Shown in pieces: positions 10,310-20,702 of a stretch of 24,685 nucleotides of DNA. Source of the DNA: Byssothecium circinans (taxonomy: Eukaryota; Ascomycota; Dothideomycetes; Pleosporales; Massarinaceae); NCBI GenBank assembly GCA_010015675.1, contig ML976979.1, forward strand, positions 281,811 through 306,495, in the 5' to 3' direction. The notes beneath the pieces are model-generated. The model was not told where the DNA came from, searched no databases, and saw only the letters and a list, made by a program, of their open reading frames with translations. The translations under genes were made by a program, and so were the position numbers. Positions within the stretch are counted from its first letter, which is position 1. Each line of letters starts with the position of its first letter.

Positions 10310-12394
10310 CTATTCTTCGCTGACCGGAATATCATATATGGAGGCTGGTTCGTGCCTCTTCACCTGGTCTGGCCCGAAACGATCAATCGTGCAGCCATCT
10401 CCCCGGCCCAGGCCGCAACGGGACGCTAGTGCTTTTGGTTCACCCGAAATCCTTGGTGAACTAGCATCGCTATCGCAGGATACGTTGACCTGGATAGGCG
10501 TTTGGGTCACCGACTGCTCTCCGATACCACCGTGTCCATGCCAGTCTTGCCCTTCAATCGACCAATTCTCGCCCTCGCCGAAGGACTTGGAATTGAGTTG
10601 AGCCGCCGAGGAGGTGATCCAGGGTATCATGGATCCTGAGGATGCTGAAGGTGGCGCACGGGCTGCTATATCTTGTACGCTGTCGCTTATGCGATACGTA
10701 AGCCAGGGCACAGATCTAGACGGTGGAGAGCTGAGCGACCTCACAGCTCCGCATGAGGCGATCGTCCTCCTAGACGCGCTGGCCTGCTCCTCAACCGCAT
10801 CCTCGGTCCCCGCGTGTAATGCAGTTGGATCATCAGCTTTGCGATATATCTCCCACATCAGCTCGTCGTAGTCTTCGCTCCATTGATTACCCCGCTCGTC
10901 CTCAATATGCGGTCGACATTCTGGCGCGTCTGTGTCGCTATATCGCGTAATGGAGGGTAGTGAAGACGAGACGCTGTAGGATTTATTGATGTGTGCCTCG
11001 TTACCTTGCGTGGCCTGTTGTGACCAGGCTACAGGTTCGGCACTCATCTTCCGCGAATGGTCGTGATCAGGACGATACGTGTGCTCTCCAGCCTCCAAAA
11101 CATCCGCCGATATTGAGATACGCGCGTCGTCGTCAGAGATAGGGAGGAAAGGCTTCCAAGGGCCATCAACGTCCAGAAGCTGATCAATCCAGGCATCGTT
11201 CCTGCCAGGTTGCTCGTGAGTTTTACCCTTTTCATCCAGCCTTGCATTAGCCGGGGCGCAAAATTGACTCGTTACACCGATATCATGGCCCTGGGCGGCT
11301 CCATATTTCTCAGCAGACGATGGTGAAGAGTCGGACGTCCGGTCAAAGATGAGACGCAGTGGTCGTGTGACGCCTCCGACTTGCTGTGCGATATAGCAGC
11401 CTGAAAGCCGGTCCTCTTCTTGGAAACGTGCATCTGCACTTTGGTAGTGATTCTCTAGGCTCCCTCCTTTCTGTCGAGAGATGCCACGTACGTGGTCCAA
11501 GTCGGAGTATCGGTGGCTTTGCCAGTGTTCACCCCGCATTTCAGGCTCGTGTGCCCCCACGAACGTACGAGGGATGTGGTCGTCTCCAATCCGCATGGGC
11601 GATTCAACTGCGGCTGTATGCAGGCTTTCGTTATCGAAGAGCATTGTATCCGACGATGCGCTCGACTTTGTCTGGGGTACGGCAGATGTCAATGCATCTG
11701 ACCCGAACCGGATGCTGATGGCTTCTTTCGGCAAGGTCCCGTTCATGTAAGGCCCATGTGGCCTGCTGTTCTCGAACTCTCGTCGACTTAATGACACTTC
11801 TGGCTTCTTCGTTACGGCTCGTATGCCGCGATCCCTGGGCTTCCTGCGTTTCCCTATCATCTTCTTCTCCTCTGGAGATCGAAACTGCAGCTCAGCCGGT
11901 CTCGACAAGGCCTTCAACCCTGCCCAGTCATGCTGCTGTAGTAGTCTCTTCCGCCTCGCTTCGAGCAGCTGTTCTTCTGCATTTGCATCGCCGCTGCTCT
12001 GCTTTCTTTTAAACCAGCCTATATGATATCAGCAAAAACATTCCCGAGGTCGCCAAGGCATCAGTCTTCTCAAGTGCAATTCCAAATTCAAATGCATTGA
12101 TCGGCAAAGGCCACAGACTGACTCACCACTGGACGCCTCTCGATGGAGCGTGTCCTGCTCTTGCCGTGTCTTGCTGTGCCCCGTGTGCCCGAAAGCTCGT
12201 GGGCTGAGGGGAGGCGGCAGCTGACTGCCTAACCTGTCTTCACCCTTCTGGAAGAAATTCGGACGGACGGGTGAGCTGCTTCGATGCCCGTTCTGCATCT
12301 GAGCGCGGACGCGGGCGAAGTGTGCCTTTTGCTTCTGTGCGATTCCTTTGGGCGTGTTCTTCCAACGCTGGAGACTGCCGCCAGTCCAATTCAT
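10310..12394 (-). CDS. Uncharacterised fungal protein, two exons, 658 aa
   Basis: Exon 1 is 12394-12127, the intron is 12126-12019 (108 nt, donor GTGAGT, acceptor ATATAG, candidate branch CTGAT about 12 nt before the acceptor), and exon 2 is 12018-10310. Joining in phase 1 gives a continuous 658-aa protein. The ATG at 12394 begins MNWTGGSLQR, a start I associate with a set of uncharacterised ascomycete proteins. A basic helix follows (QKQKAHFARVRAQMQ). Exon 2 opens with WFKRKQ, then a charged helix and LLQQHDWAGL, followed by a basic patch (KKMIGKRRKPRDRG). The remaining 500 or so residues are Ser/Asp/Glu-rich and look disordered, with no transmembrane segment or catalytic motif. Without splicing, exon 2 lacks an ATG and starts only at TTG, which supports the intron. 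Function unknown. The basic N-terminus might suggest a nuclear role, but that is a guess. Confidence 0.85.
12019..12126 (-). other. Spliceosomal intron in the 658-aa gene
   Basis: 108-nt intron, donor GTGAGT at 12126, acceptor TATAG ending at 12019, phase 1. CTGAT lies just upstream of the acceptor as a candidate branch site. Removing it joins ...REASSG to WFKRKQ. Reading through gives a frame that runs to a stop at 12029 inside the intron. Confidence 0.85.
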
Positions 12395-14171
12395 CGCGGT
12401 TCATCAATGCGTAACACTGAGGTGAGGTCAGTGGAGAAGATTGCTGAGGGTGAGTCAGAACATTGAAGCGTGCTTGCCGCTGGACGATGGCCGCGCCTTC
12501 CTTCCATCACGAAATGATGCATGGATGTCGACGCGACAGCTCCTTCCTTCTCGCACGCTTGAACTCCACGCTAGAACTCCATCCTCAACAGGCCTCCGTG
12601 CCAAATTGTTAGAGCATATGCGTCTCTAGTCCGCCCTCGAGAATTACCTTCATTTCTTCACTTCCCATAATACGGTACCCGCTCTTCCCCCAACTACTCC
12701 AGTACAGTACGGAGTACTTGTCAGCAGACGCTGTTCACAGCCACCCTCAGTGCCGTGCTATACGGGCCGACCTCCTATGTGAAGAGCCGGTGAATGTAAC
12801 CCCAACTACATTATTAAGAAATGCCTCTCTTCGTTGCGGAGAAGTGGATATACTGTGGAGCCGTTGTTCAGTGGGAGTCTTTGCACCGACCCTCCGAAAT
12901 GATCAGCACTGGAGAACATCCTCTGAGAAAGAGGGACCCCTCTTATTGCCAGACCGCCGTGTTTCTCTTTCCTAATCTCTCCGAGATGTAGGGTTGCTGG
13001 GCGACTCGCTTTCTCACGGATCGCAACGTGGGCTATCGATCTTCAAACATAGTCGGCGACATGAAACGAGCTTTCTCACATATCTGCCGTCGCTCCTTTC
13101 AACCAGGAAGGTTCACCGCCTGGGCCAGCTCCGGATTGTTACCTTCGTCTCGCACCGATACTGCCGCATATCACCGAATGTTGTTGATCTTGCACTCGTA
13201 AACGAAAAACTCACTACACCGTCCCAGCACGTGCCGGCGTTATTGCAGAATGTCGAGAGCGTCCCGCTGCAGGGTGCAAGCACAATGATGTCAAGCGTTG
13301 TTGGAGTATATATTTTGTGGGTACTTTCCAGTCGAGTACCCACACAAGCGCTCCTTTAGATGGGAGGTAGATGCCTGCGCCCGCCATCAGCAATTATTTG
13401 ACAGAGTATCGCCTTGCATGTGAATGCAGCGATAAGAGCTGATGCAGGAACGTGACGTCATATGAAGGGCTCACCCACACGAACTTCGAGATCAGAAGAC
13501 GAAAGGAAGAGGCAGGTTGTGCGGACCGAGACTTTAACAACAATACCTGTGCTCAGAACATTACGACCTGTGATGATAGCGGTTGCGGCTTGGGCGGCAC
13601 CATCTCAGCCTCATCCTCCTGCGGTCGGCTGGCAAAGGTTCACCGCCAGGGTAAAACTCTCGTAGTGAGGGACTTGGCGCGTGCTCCACGCCCGGATCTT
13701 TCTCGCGCAATCGCTGCGAAAGGCAAAACTATGGTCGATCGAGGGTTGCGTCAACCCATCTGGTATACTCGCCAGGAGAGCGAATTCGACGGGCCGAGAG
13801 CTGTCAGTCTGCAAGGAGGCATTTTGGCGAAGAAAGCCAGTTCCCGCGCGCGGCCGTCAACCACGAGGCGTAAGCGTTGATAAGATTTACCCAGACCCTT
13901 TTCGAGTTCAGCATGAACCCACTTTTACTGCAACGCCATCAAATCACATATCGGCAAGCCCGGTCTCAGCCTCCAACCACAGACCGACGTGCCCATGGCC
14001 CAACATGCTACCACATGATTTTCAGGGCTTGTTCCTATCTGGTCGTCTTTTCATCCAGCAGTTCGAGGCACGGTTACGCAGATCTCTATCAACTGCGATG
14101 CAGGAGATAAGCTTTCCTTTTCGAGGTCCAGCGAGGACGTCGACGATTTTGGTACTTTGCAGGATGCCTTG
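12395..14171. other. Intergenic spacer between divergent genes
   Basis: The 658-aa gene (minus) and the HAD gene (plus) diverge from this spacer, which should hold both promoters. Open frames at about 13452-14232 start only at GTG, lack recognisable motifs, and are not called. A second exact GTACGGAGTAC lies at 12707-12717, about 315 bases upstream of the 658-aa gene's ATG. Confidence 0.6.
12707..12717. other. GTACGGAGTAC motif, copy 2
   Basis: Exact second copy of the 11-mer at 8815-8825. The neighbouring bases (AGTACAGTACGGAGTACT) add further GTAC repeats. Unknown function. Confidence 0.5.
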
Positions 14172-14178
14172 TATAAAA
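14172..14178 (+). promoter_or_regulatory. Candidate TATA box for the HAD gene
   Basis: TATAAAA lies about 240 bases upstream of the ATG at 14415. This implies a 5' leader of roughly 200 bases, plausible for a fungal gene, and C/T-rich sequence lies between the two. Identified by sequence and position only. Confidence 0.4.
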
Positions 14179-14414
14179 CCTCGGAAGTCTTTCTTCGAAT
14201 GCAACCCACACAGAGTCACGCTTCTCCACTAATATCCATTTTTCTCTCCGCTTCCTCAGGTGTTCGGAGACACTCCAATTTTTCTCCGCATCCGACATAA
14301 ATACGAGACATTTCCACCTCCTGGGACGTCTACTTCTTATCGTTTTCTTACACAGCCTGTCCCCTACCCGCACTTAGCATCACCATACCGGTTAACAGCA
14401 CACCCACTTCCATC

Positions 14415-15704
14415 ATGGCTGCCCCTTCGCTTGTCCTACCGACCGGCGGCAACAACCGCTTTGCTCGCCGCCTCTCCTCCACTGAGGCGACCAGCGAGAG
14501 GATGATGATGGGCCCGACTGTTCTCGTCCCCCCCAAGCACCTGATGGCTTCAAGCGATGCTTCCGAAGTTGCCAACGCAATGGAGGCTGCGAGGCATCAT
14601 GTCGAAGCCCCTGTCACTCCTAGAACTCCACCTTCTCCTCCCGAAACCATCACCACTGACAAATACGCATATGCTTTTGATATTGATGGTGTTTTGATAA
14701 GAGGTGGACGACCTATCCCCGAAGCGATAGAAGCTATGAAGGTGTTGAATGGTGAGAATGAGTACGGGATCAAGGTCCCTTATATCTTCGTCACCAACGG
14801 TGGTGGCAAGACCGAGGCCGAACGTTGCGTGCAGTTGAGCCAACAGCTGCAGATGGAGGTTTCTCCAGGCCAATTCATCTGCGGTCACACTCCCATGCGC
14901 GAAATGGCAGAGCGTTACGGCACCGTTCTGGTGGTTGGTGGAGAGGGCGAGAAATGCCGGCTTGTCGCCGAAGGCTATGGTTTCAAGGATGTTGTCACGC
15001 CAGGCGATATCATCAAGGACAACCAGGATACCACACCTTTCAGGAAATTGACCCCGGAGGAGTACAAGAACTCTCGAGCGAGAAACTTTGCTGAAGTCAA
15101 GATCGAAGCCATCTTCGTGTTTGCGGATTCCCGCGATTGGGCCAGCGACCAGCAAATCATTCTCGACCTCCTCATGTCCAAGGGCGGGTACCTTGGTACC
15201 AGGTCTGAGACTTTCGAAGAAGGCCCGCCAGTCTTTTTCAGTCACAACGACGTTGTTTGGTCGGCTAGCCACGATCTCACACGCATCGGCATGGGCGCAC
15301 TGCGAGTGAGTGTCGAAGCCCTGTTCAAGGCCGTCACTGGCAAAGACCTCAAGACCACCGCCTTCGGAAAGCCGCAGATCGGCACGTTCGAGTTCGCTAC
15401 CCGCTTGCTTCAGCAGTGGCGAAAGGAAACACATGGCATCGACTCGCCTCCAGATACTGTGTACTTCGTTGGCGATACACCCGAGTCCGATATCCGTGGT
15501 ACAAATGAATACGACAACCACGCCGAAAACAGCTGGTATTCCATCCTCGTCCGCACCGGCGTGTTCGAAGAGGGTACCAAACCTCGCTTCCAGCCGAAGG
15601 CGACTGTTGACAATGTTCTCGATGCTGTCAAGCACGGCATGGAGCGCGAGTACAGGAAGGCACTGCGTGCGAGCATGCAGCGAACAGATGTCATCGTTGA
15701 GTAG
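14415..15704 (+). CDS. HAD-superfamily IIA hydrolase, CECR5/YKR070W-like
   Basis: A 429-aa haloacid dehalogenase-like protein of the subfamily IIA group that includes human CECR5 (HDHD5) and yeast YKR070W, probably a mitochondrial phosphatase of unknown substrate. The ATG at 14415 has good context (ATCATGG). Motif I is DIDGVLIRG, with the nucleophile Asp89 and Asp91. Motif II is VTNGGG with Thr127. The cap region lies between about 130 and 310. Motif III is Lys319 (FGKP). Motif IV is GDTPESDIRG, with Asp354 and Asp359. All core catalytic residues are present. The N-terminal 75 residues have Arg, Ser and few acids up to about residue 20, compatible with a mitochondrial targeting peptide, followed by a Pro/Thr-rich linker. 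The gene has no intron. It is followed at once by a T-rich tract. Neighbours do not suggest a pathway. Confidence 0.95.
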   Translation: MAAPSLVLPTGGNNRFARRLSSTEATSERMMMGPTVLVPPKHLMASSDASEVANAMEAARHHVEAPVTPRTPPSPPETITTDKYAYAFDIDGVLIRGGRPIPEAIEAMKVLNGENEYGIKVPYIFVTNGGGKTEAERCVQLSQQLQMEVSPGQFICGHTPMREMAERYGTVLVVGGEGEKCRLVAEGYGFKDVVTPGDIIKDNQDTTPFRKLTPEEYKNSRARNFAEVKIEAIFVFADSRDWASDQQIILDLLMSKGGYLGTRSETFEEGPPVFFSHNDVVWSASHDLTRIGMGALRVSVEALFKAVTGKDLKTTAFGKPQIGTFEFATRLLQQWRKETHGIDSPPDTVYFVGDTPESDIRGTNEYDNHAENSWYSILVRTGVFEEGTKPRFQPKATVDNVLDAVKHGMEREYRKALRASMQRTDVIVE

Positions 15705-15726
15705 GATGACTTCATGAAGAAGTAAA

Positions 15727-15752
15727 TTTTTTATTTTATTTTATTTATTTTT
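15727..15752 (+). promoter_or_regulatory. T-rich tract, probable 3' UTR element of the HAD gene
   Basis: A TTTTATT-type T-rich stretch begins about 20 bases after the stop codon. U-rich 3' sequence is typical of fungal transcript ends. I see no exact AATAAA, so cleavage cannot be placed. Confidence 0.4.
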
Positions 15753-16496
15753 GGTTTGCGGCATAGCATTTTGGCGTTTGGGGTGTATTTTTCGGGATTT
15801 CTCTTCCTCTTCTCCTCTTCACAGTACACATGGGCGATAGTCGCCGTTCACCTCGCACACGATTGCAAGCAAGCTTGAAGCCGAAGACATGGAAGGCGAC
15901 TTATGATACCACAACCCTATGCACATAGATAGAGTGCATTCATGAGGGCTTCTCGTTAAACGTAGCTCAACCACGAAATAGATTTCCGGCTCTTCACCGT
16001 TTCACAGCCTTGTGCTTTCATCAAGGTCCTTTGCTCTGCCATTCCTCCGTCTCTATTATATTTTATTTTCATCATTCATTATTGATCAGTAATCTACGAT
16101 GATGGAATATCTACCCACGTCACGACTCCTTACCTTTACTCCTCAGGCAAACACGACCAGCCCGCCCACGCCTCGCATCTCGCGAATCGCGGGACCCCGG
16201 TTACCGTCCAGTCAAGCGAGACCGATAACGAAGTCCCGAGTACCTTAAAAAGTTAAAACACAGCATCGGTCCGACTTCGGCATGACATAAACTCTCAGTC
16301 TCCAAAACCAGACGCGGGCAACTCCGTATTCGCGTCGCTGTCGTCGTCAACGGTCGGTCATACGATTCCGATTCCTTGCATCTCGCCAGTACCCACGGTC
16401 GAAAATCAGGCCATCTCCACTTCTTCTCAATCCTACCTCAGCTGCTAGCACTGCTAGCACTGCACTAGTGCTGGCGGGCGAAGTTTCTTTACTGAG
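15753..16496. other. Intergenic region downstream of the HAD gene
   Basis: No supported gene. It contains another T/A-rich patch at about 16056-16085 and a CTGCTAGCA direct repeat with an inverted AGCACT/AGTGCT pair at about 16441-16475, just before the candidate ATG at 16497. Confidence 0.55.
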
Positions 16497-17091
16497 ATGA
16501 TGGCGACGGCGTCTTTTAGTAGATTACGGCGCGCGGCTTCGCGGCTTGTGGGCTGGGGTCTTGGTAAGCAGGCAGTGGGAAAGAGCTACCCTCAAGAGTT
16601 TGGAAAGAGAAGTTATACGCCGTATATTAGGGCGGGGTGGGTACCAAGGCGCGGAGTTCCGCATGCACCGCCTCAAGGGTACTATACTGTAAGTGGTAAG
16701 TTGATACTAGTACTAGGGGTACTGGAATCTTAAGTTTTTTTTTTTCTTTTCAAACGACGTATCGATCGGATTGAGACGTGTGCCAGCGGCGTTTTTCCAA
16801 ACGATTCTGGGGATCCGTCCCTTGTATCGACTACTTACTTACCCTTAAGGGTGGTGTACTGTCCTGTATGTACTGTTACAGGACATACCCAAGGCGTTAA
16901 CAACAACGGCTTCTCCTTCCAAAGCGCACGAACGAGAAAAAGAAAGTTGCTTGACCCGCCCCGCCCGTTTGAGCCACAAAATGCAATCGCCACTTTCGTT
17001 TTCCCCCTTCCCGTCTGCTCTGCTCTGCGCTCATACATACATTCCTGCACCTCAAACTTTTTTCCAAGAAGGGGACTCGGGCGGGTTGTGA
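16497..17091 (+). CDS. Weak candidate for a small spliced gene
   Basis: The ATG at 16497 opens a 64-codon frame beginning MMATASFSRLRRAASRLV, which is basic and could be an amphipathic or mitochondrial-type leader. It runs into a strong donor, GTAAGT, at 16689. A TTACAG acceptor ends at 16881, and the frame then continues in phase to a stop at 17089-17091, giving 133 aa in total with a 193-nt intron. Unspliced, the frame ends at 16733 (78 aa). I recognise no family, and the second exon is low in information. This may be noncoding sequence that happens to look spliceable. Confidence 0.2.
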
Positions 17092-19567
17092 GGGATCTGT
17101 GACGCATGCATGCATGGCGTGACCGGCGTATAATTTATAGTTATATAGGTAGACTGCCTAGTACGCAACGCTAGGGCGGAGGGGAGGGGGGAAGGAACTA
17201 GTATGCGCGCGCTTGTTTTGGGCGCGTTAGGGAGGGACCTTGTGGCTGAGTGGATGGCTTTCTCAGCCTTTCTGTTCGGTTCGGTTCAGTGGGCTTCTGG
17301 AAAGTATCTGGGATGGACCTAGATGGCGGCGTCGCTGGTGCGGTTTGAAGGGGATTGGGAGTGAGTGGGAGGAGGCTTGCGTGGGGCTGGGGTGTTTGGG
17401 AGCTGGGATTGTGGGGGTTTTAGGGGGCAGGGGTATGCATATGTGGCGGCGGCGTTGTGTTGAGGGAGTGGAGTCACGGAGGAAAGAGGCGGGGGATTGT
17501 GCATCGCGAGGATGTGTGGATGTGGAGAGTTGCATGGGTGGGTTTGTGCGGTAGGGCTGGGCTAGGCTGCGCTGGGAACGACACGTTTTGTTTGACGTTG
17601 ACAGGTGCGTGGGCGTTGGCGCGGTGGGAGGGTTGGGTGTGTGGGTGGTTGGTCCTCTGCTGTATACAGTAGAGTCACGGCTCTATTTCGTTGGGTCGAA
17701 GTGGAGGTGGAAAAGGTTATTTGGTTAACCTTCCTCCTCCTCGAACGGCCCGTAATGATAATAATCGTATCATCACCTCTTCGAATCCCTCCGGGTAGAT
17801 ATTTGAGATAACTTTCACCCGGCACAATTTTACCGTATCTATTCTATTCAATAATTAAAAGGACCGTCAAACTTCGTCTCCGCTTCCCGTCCGTCCTTCC
17901 AGGCTCCACCCATGCGATCTCGGAACACCGCGCTGTTTACATTACAGTACCCACGCACCGCGCGCCAAAATTTCCCTCCGCGATTCCCCGGACCCAGTAA
18001 TTCCCACAAACCCGTTTTTAGAGCCCATGGTCCTTCATTATAAGTATTCTGGCGTGGAATTTCACGGTACGATACGGATGGATGCCTTGATACCTTAGCG
18101 CGGTGTTTTGATCTCCACGCTCAGGTCCCATGTTCCCACGCTCCCGCTTCCCCCCAAAGAAGGCGGATGAGGGCGGCTTATGACTCGGCGCGGCTGGTTA
18201 GATATATGTTACTTGTGCTAAGTGCCGTGATGAAGCTGCGGGATGTGGATTCATTCGTCGCATGTTGAGCGTGGTCTAGACTCGACTTCAACTCTGGATT
18301 TTGAAATCGGAAGGGAAAGAAGGCTGGGGAGTACTGCGATGCCTTTGGCAGGTACACGGCATTGTTACAAGGTACGCTATCTCTCTTGGCTTTGTCTTGA
18401 TCGTATCATGGATGCAGTATGAAGCGGCTGCTTTTCACGTGTTGGGGTGGTGCTGGAGGAGATTGTTGAGCGGCGTATTGAATACGATGACTTTGCTTTA
18501 TTAATTTTTTTGAGTGGAGTGGTTCTAGGTGGATTGCGAAGGATGTTTACTTTCTTTCCGCAAGGATGGCGGAGGAGTTTCGGTGCTCGGATATTGGTGG
18601 GATTCGTGGATTTTAAGGTCGAGTGATGGCGGGGGCTGTAGTACTTTGATGAAGTCGAGGACGCAGGAGAGGTGCCTCGGTAGGTTACTATGTGAATGAT
18701 GGCGATGAACATGGTTTGTTATTGTGTGGTACATCGATACCGTGACTTTCTAATTTTTTCGTGATTGGCATTTTTAAGGTAGACTGCGCATTCTTTCTGA
18801 GTCGCGCATCCTCTGAAGGAAGTTAAAGACTATCATTTTGCAAGGGCTATTCATGGGCATGTATAAGAAACAAAACAACGATGTAGGACTGCGTGGTGTG
18901 TGAGTTGACGTTCCAGTGTTGTGGTATAGATCTTTCAACCCTTTGTTTCACTGATCACGTTCATCCTACGCTTCGCCGAATTCAACGTACCGCATCCCAA
19001 ATGTAGGTATTTAGGGATTTATTTATTTTTTGGAGCTGACTTCATACGCACCAGGTATTGTGAACTACGAAAATCTCTCCCTGTGATGCCTTTGCTCGAT
19101 AGCAAGAACATACAAATAGGACAACATAGCAGAAGACAAGCGTACAAATATTGACCTCTCAGGTAGGATGAGTAAAGAAATGGAATCCAATAACCTTGAA
19201 ACTGATGGTGATAAGAATATTTTTTAGTGGTAATACGGCAAAGATGGGAGCGTTGGCAGAGTGGAGCAGTGAGTCACAACTCACTGTATATGATCTAGTC
19301 TTGCGTACTAACAGGGTCGAGCAAGCGGTTGGGCAAAGATAGCTTAGCAAGGTGAAATTAGGCAGCATACCAAATGGATGAGAGTGAAAATCTAGTCTAT
19401 CTAAAAATCAGTCTATGAAAGCGATGACAAGCACAACGAAAAGGGAATTTGAACTGCGCGCGATGAGAATCAAGAGATTAGCAAGTAACCAAAACGGCGT
19501 GCGAATAACACCAATAAAGGGAAGACATCGCCTGATTCAAACGCAAGACTCGCATCAGCCACCTTTG
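17092..19567. other. Intergenic region, no supported gene
   Basis: It contains G-rich low-complexity sequence (17150-17650), a stretch with short poly-T and poly-A runs (18500-19050), and several short frames on both strands that lack motifs and consistent codon use. I see no RNA gene or transposon end. It separates the intact-gene part of the window from the decayed genes to the right. Confidence 0.55.
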
Positions 19568-20389
19568 TTACATCCAGAACATATGCTATTGTTCAATTCA
19601 GGATGCCACGGTCCAACGTGATTTGTAGAAGGTCCTTCCTTCCCATTACCCTGCCAAACAGCCTTCTTCCTCCACTCGCGCACAACCCCACCTTCCCACT
19701 CGTCTCTCAGGATGCTGAACTGTTTCTCCTTCTCCATGAAAGCATCTCCTGACTCATCCTTATCGCGCTTCGGCATCTCTGGAAGCTCCAAACCCAGTCT
19801 CTTCAGGTCAAGTCTATCGCCTTTGATGTAGGTTCTGGCCTTCTCACATAGTCGGTCAGCGTAATAGACCGGAGGTACGTAGCTAACCGAGCCGCAAAAG
19901 CGCATGTATGTGAGGCAGGGAGCGTTAGTGAAGTCCTGTAAGACCTTTGGCGAGAATCCCATCTCGTTCTCGAGCACGAAGTAGCAGGTCGGCTTGGCAG
20001 TGCCTTTGAAGGCCTTGTGTGATTGGAGATAGAAATCGAAATAGCATGGGCGCGTAACGCCTTGAGTCGACAACAGTGCCTCGGGGGCAGTTTACGCCTG
20101 TAGTTCTGTCAGTAGGAGCACTCCCCGTAGGATAGAGCCTTATGTGGTGACACTTTGTAACTGCTACTGCAGTGAGTTTAACCCAGTGTGGACCTGTACC
20201 TTTTTCGTTTTGGATGTGCGTGAAGGCTTTACGGATCTGGGGAAGCTCTTTGGTGCAGATATCCTTGTACTGTGAATGGCCAACTTCGTCTCGGTAGTAG
20301 ATGATATTTGAGGGTAGTCGACCTTTATTAGCTCTGGCCCAGTCACGGAGGCGATCTCGCCCCATGGAGCCGAGCTCCTCGATTATCCA
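19568..20389 (-). pseudogene. Argonaute (QDE-2 type) PIWI-domain fragment, frameshifted
   Basis: This is the C-terminal half of an Argonaute PIWI domain, the slicer domain of the RNA-silencing effector. The first frame (20389 to about 20064) carries GRLPSNIIYYRDEVGHSQY, ELPQIRKAF, VAVTKCHHIRLYP and PRGTVVDS. The YRD aspartate is a catalytic-tetrad position. The second frame continues with GVTRPCYFDFYLQSHKAF, VLENEMGFS, and SVSYVPPVYYADRL, where the last tetrad position is Asp, then an acidic tail. The two frames join at about 20062, where GACTCAAGGC replaces the expected GACTCNGGC (one extra base). A second slip near 19582 hides the expected terminal NN-S-M-FWM and its stop at 19568-19570. 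The PIWI part with the first two acidic residues, and the N, PAZ and MID domains, are absent to the right. Truncated and broken, hence almost certainly not a functional slicer. Length retained is about 270 of about 900-1000 codons. Confidence 0.9.
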
Positions 20390-20702
20390 TGTGGATGGTA
20401 AGTATTGCAAAAAAGACGAGAGAAAATGAACTATCCAAATACAGCTCCTCTTTTCAGATGTTACTTTCCCGCTATTAGTTGAATTGCTCTTTACCATTGA
20501 CTGCTGCTACGAACCTGGCTTACACTAACCTGGAGACTAAGCAGCCCTAGAACCCGGGTAGGAGTAGGAAGTTGAATATTGGGACCTGTTTGGATCGGAC
20601 GTGAGAGTGAATATATGTGTGGTGGCTAGGACTTTATATTCATTGACATATAACTATTCCCACCCAGTTTGGAATTCAACCATCTTTGAATTTACACTCT
20701 GC

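Noticed and set aside
13452..14232. Plus frames of 142 and 183 codons upstream of the HAD gene
   Set aside because: Start only at GTG, no motif, and overlap the promoter region with a candidate TATA box.
14550..15635. 361-codon minus frame antisense to the HAD gene
   Set aside because: Mirror frame of a strongly supported gene with all HAD motifs on the plus strand.
17777..17795. TTCGAATCCCTCC resembling a tRNA B box
   Set aside because: No matching A box, anticodon arm or acceptor stem could be paired around it.
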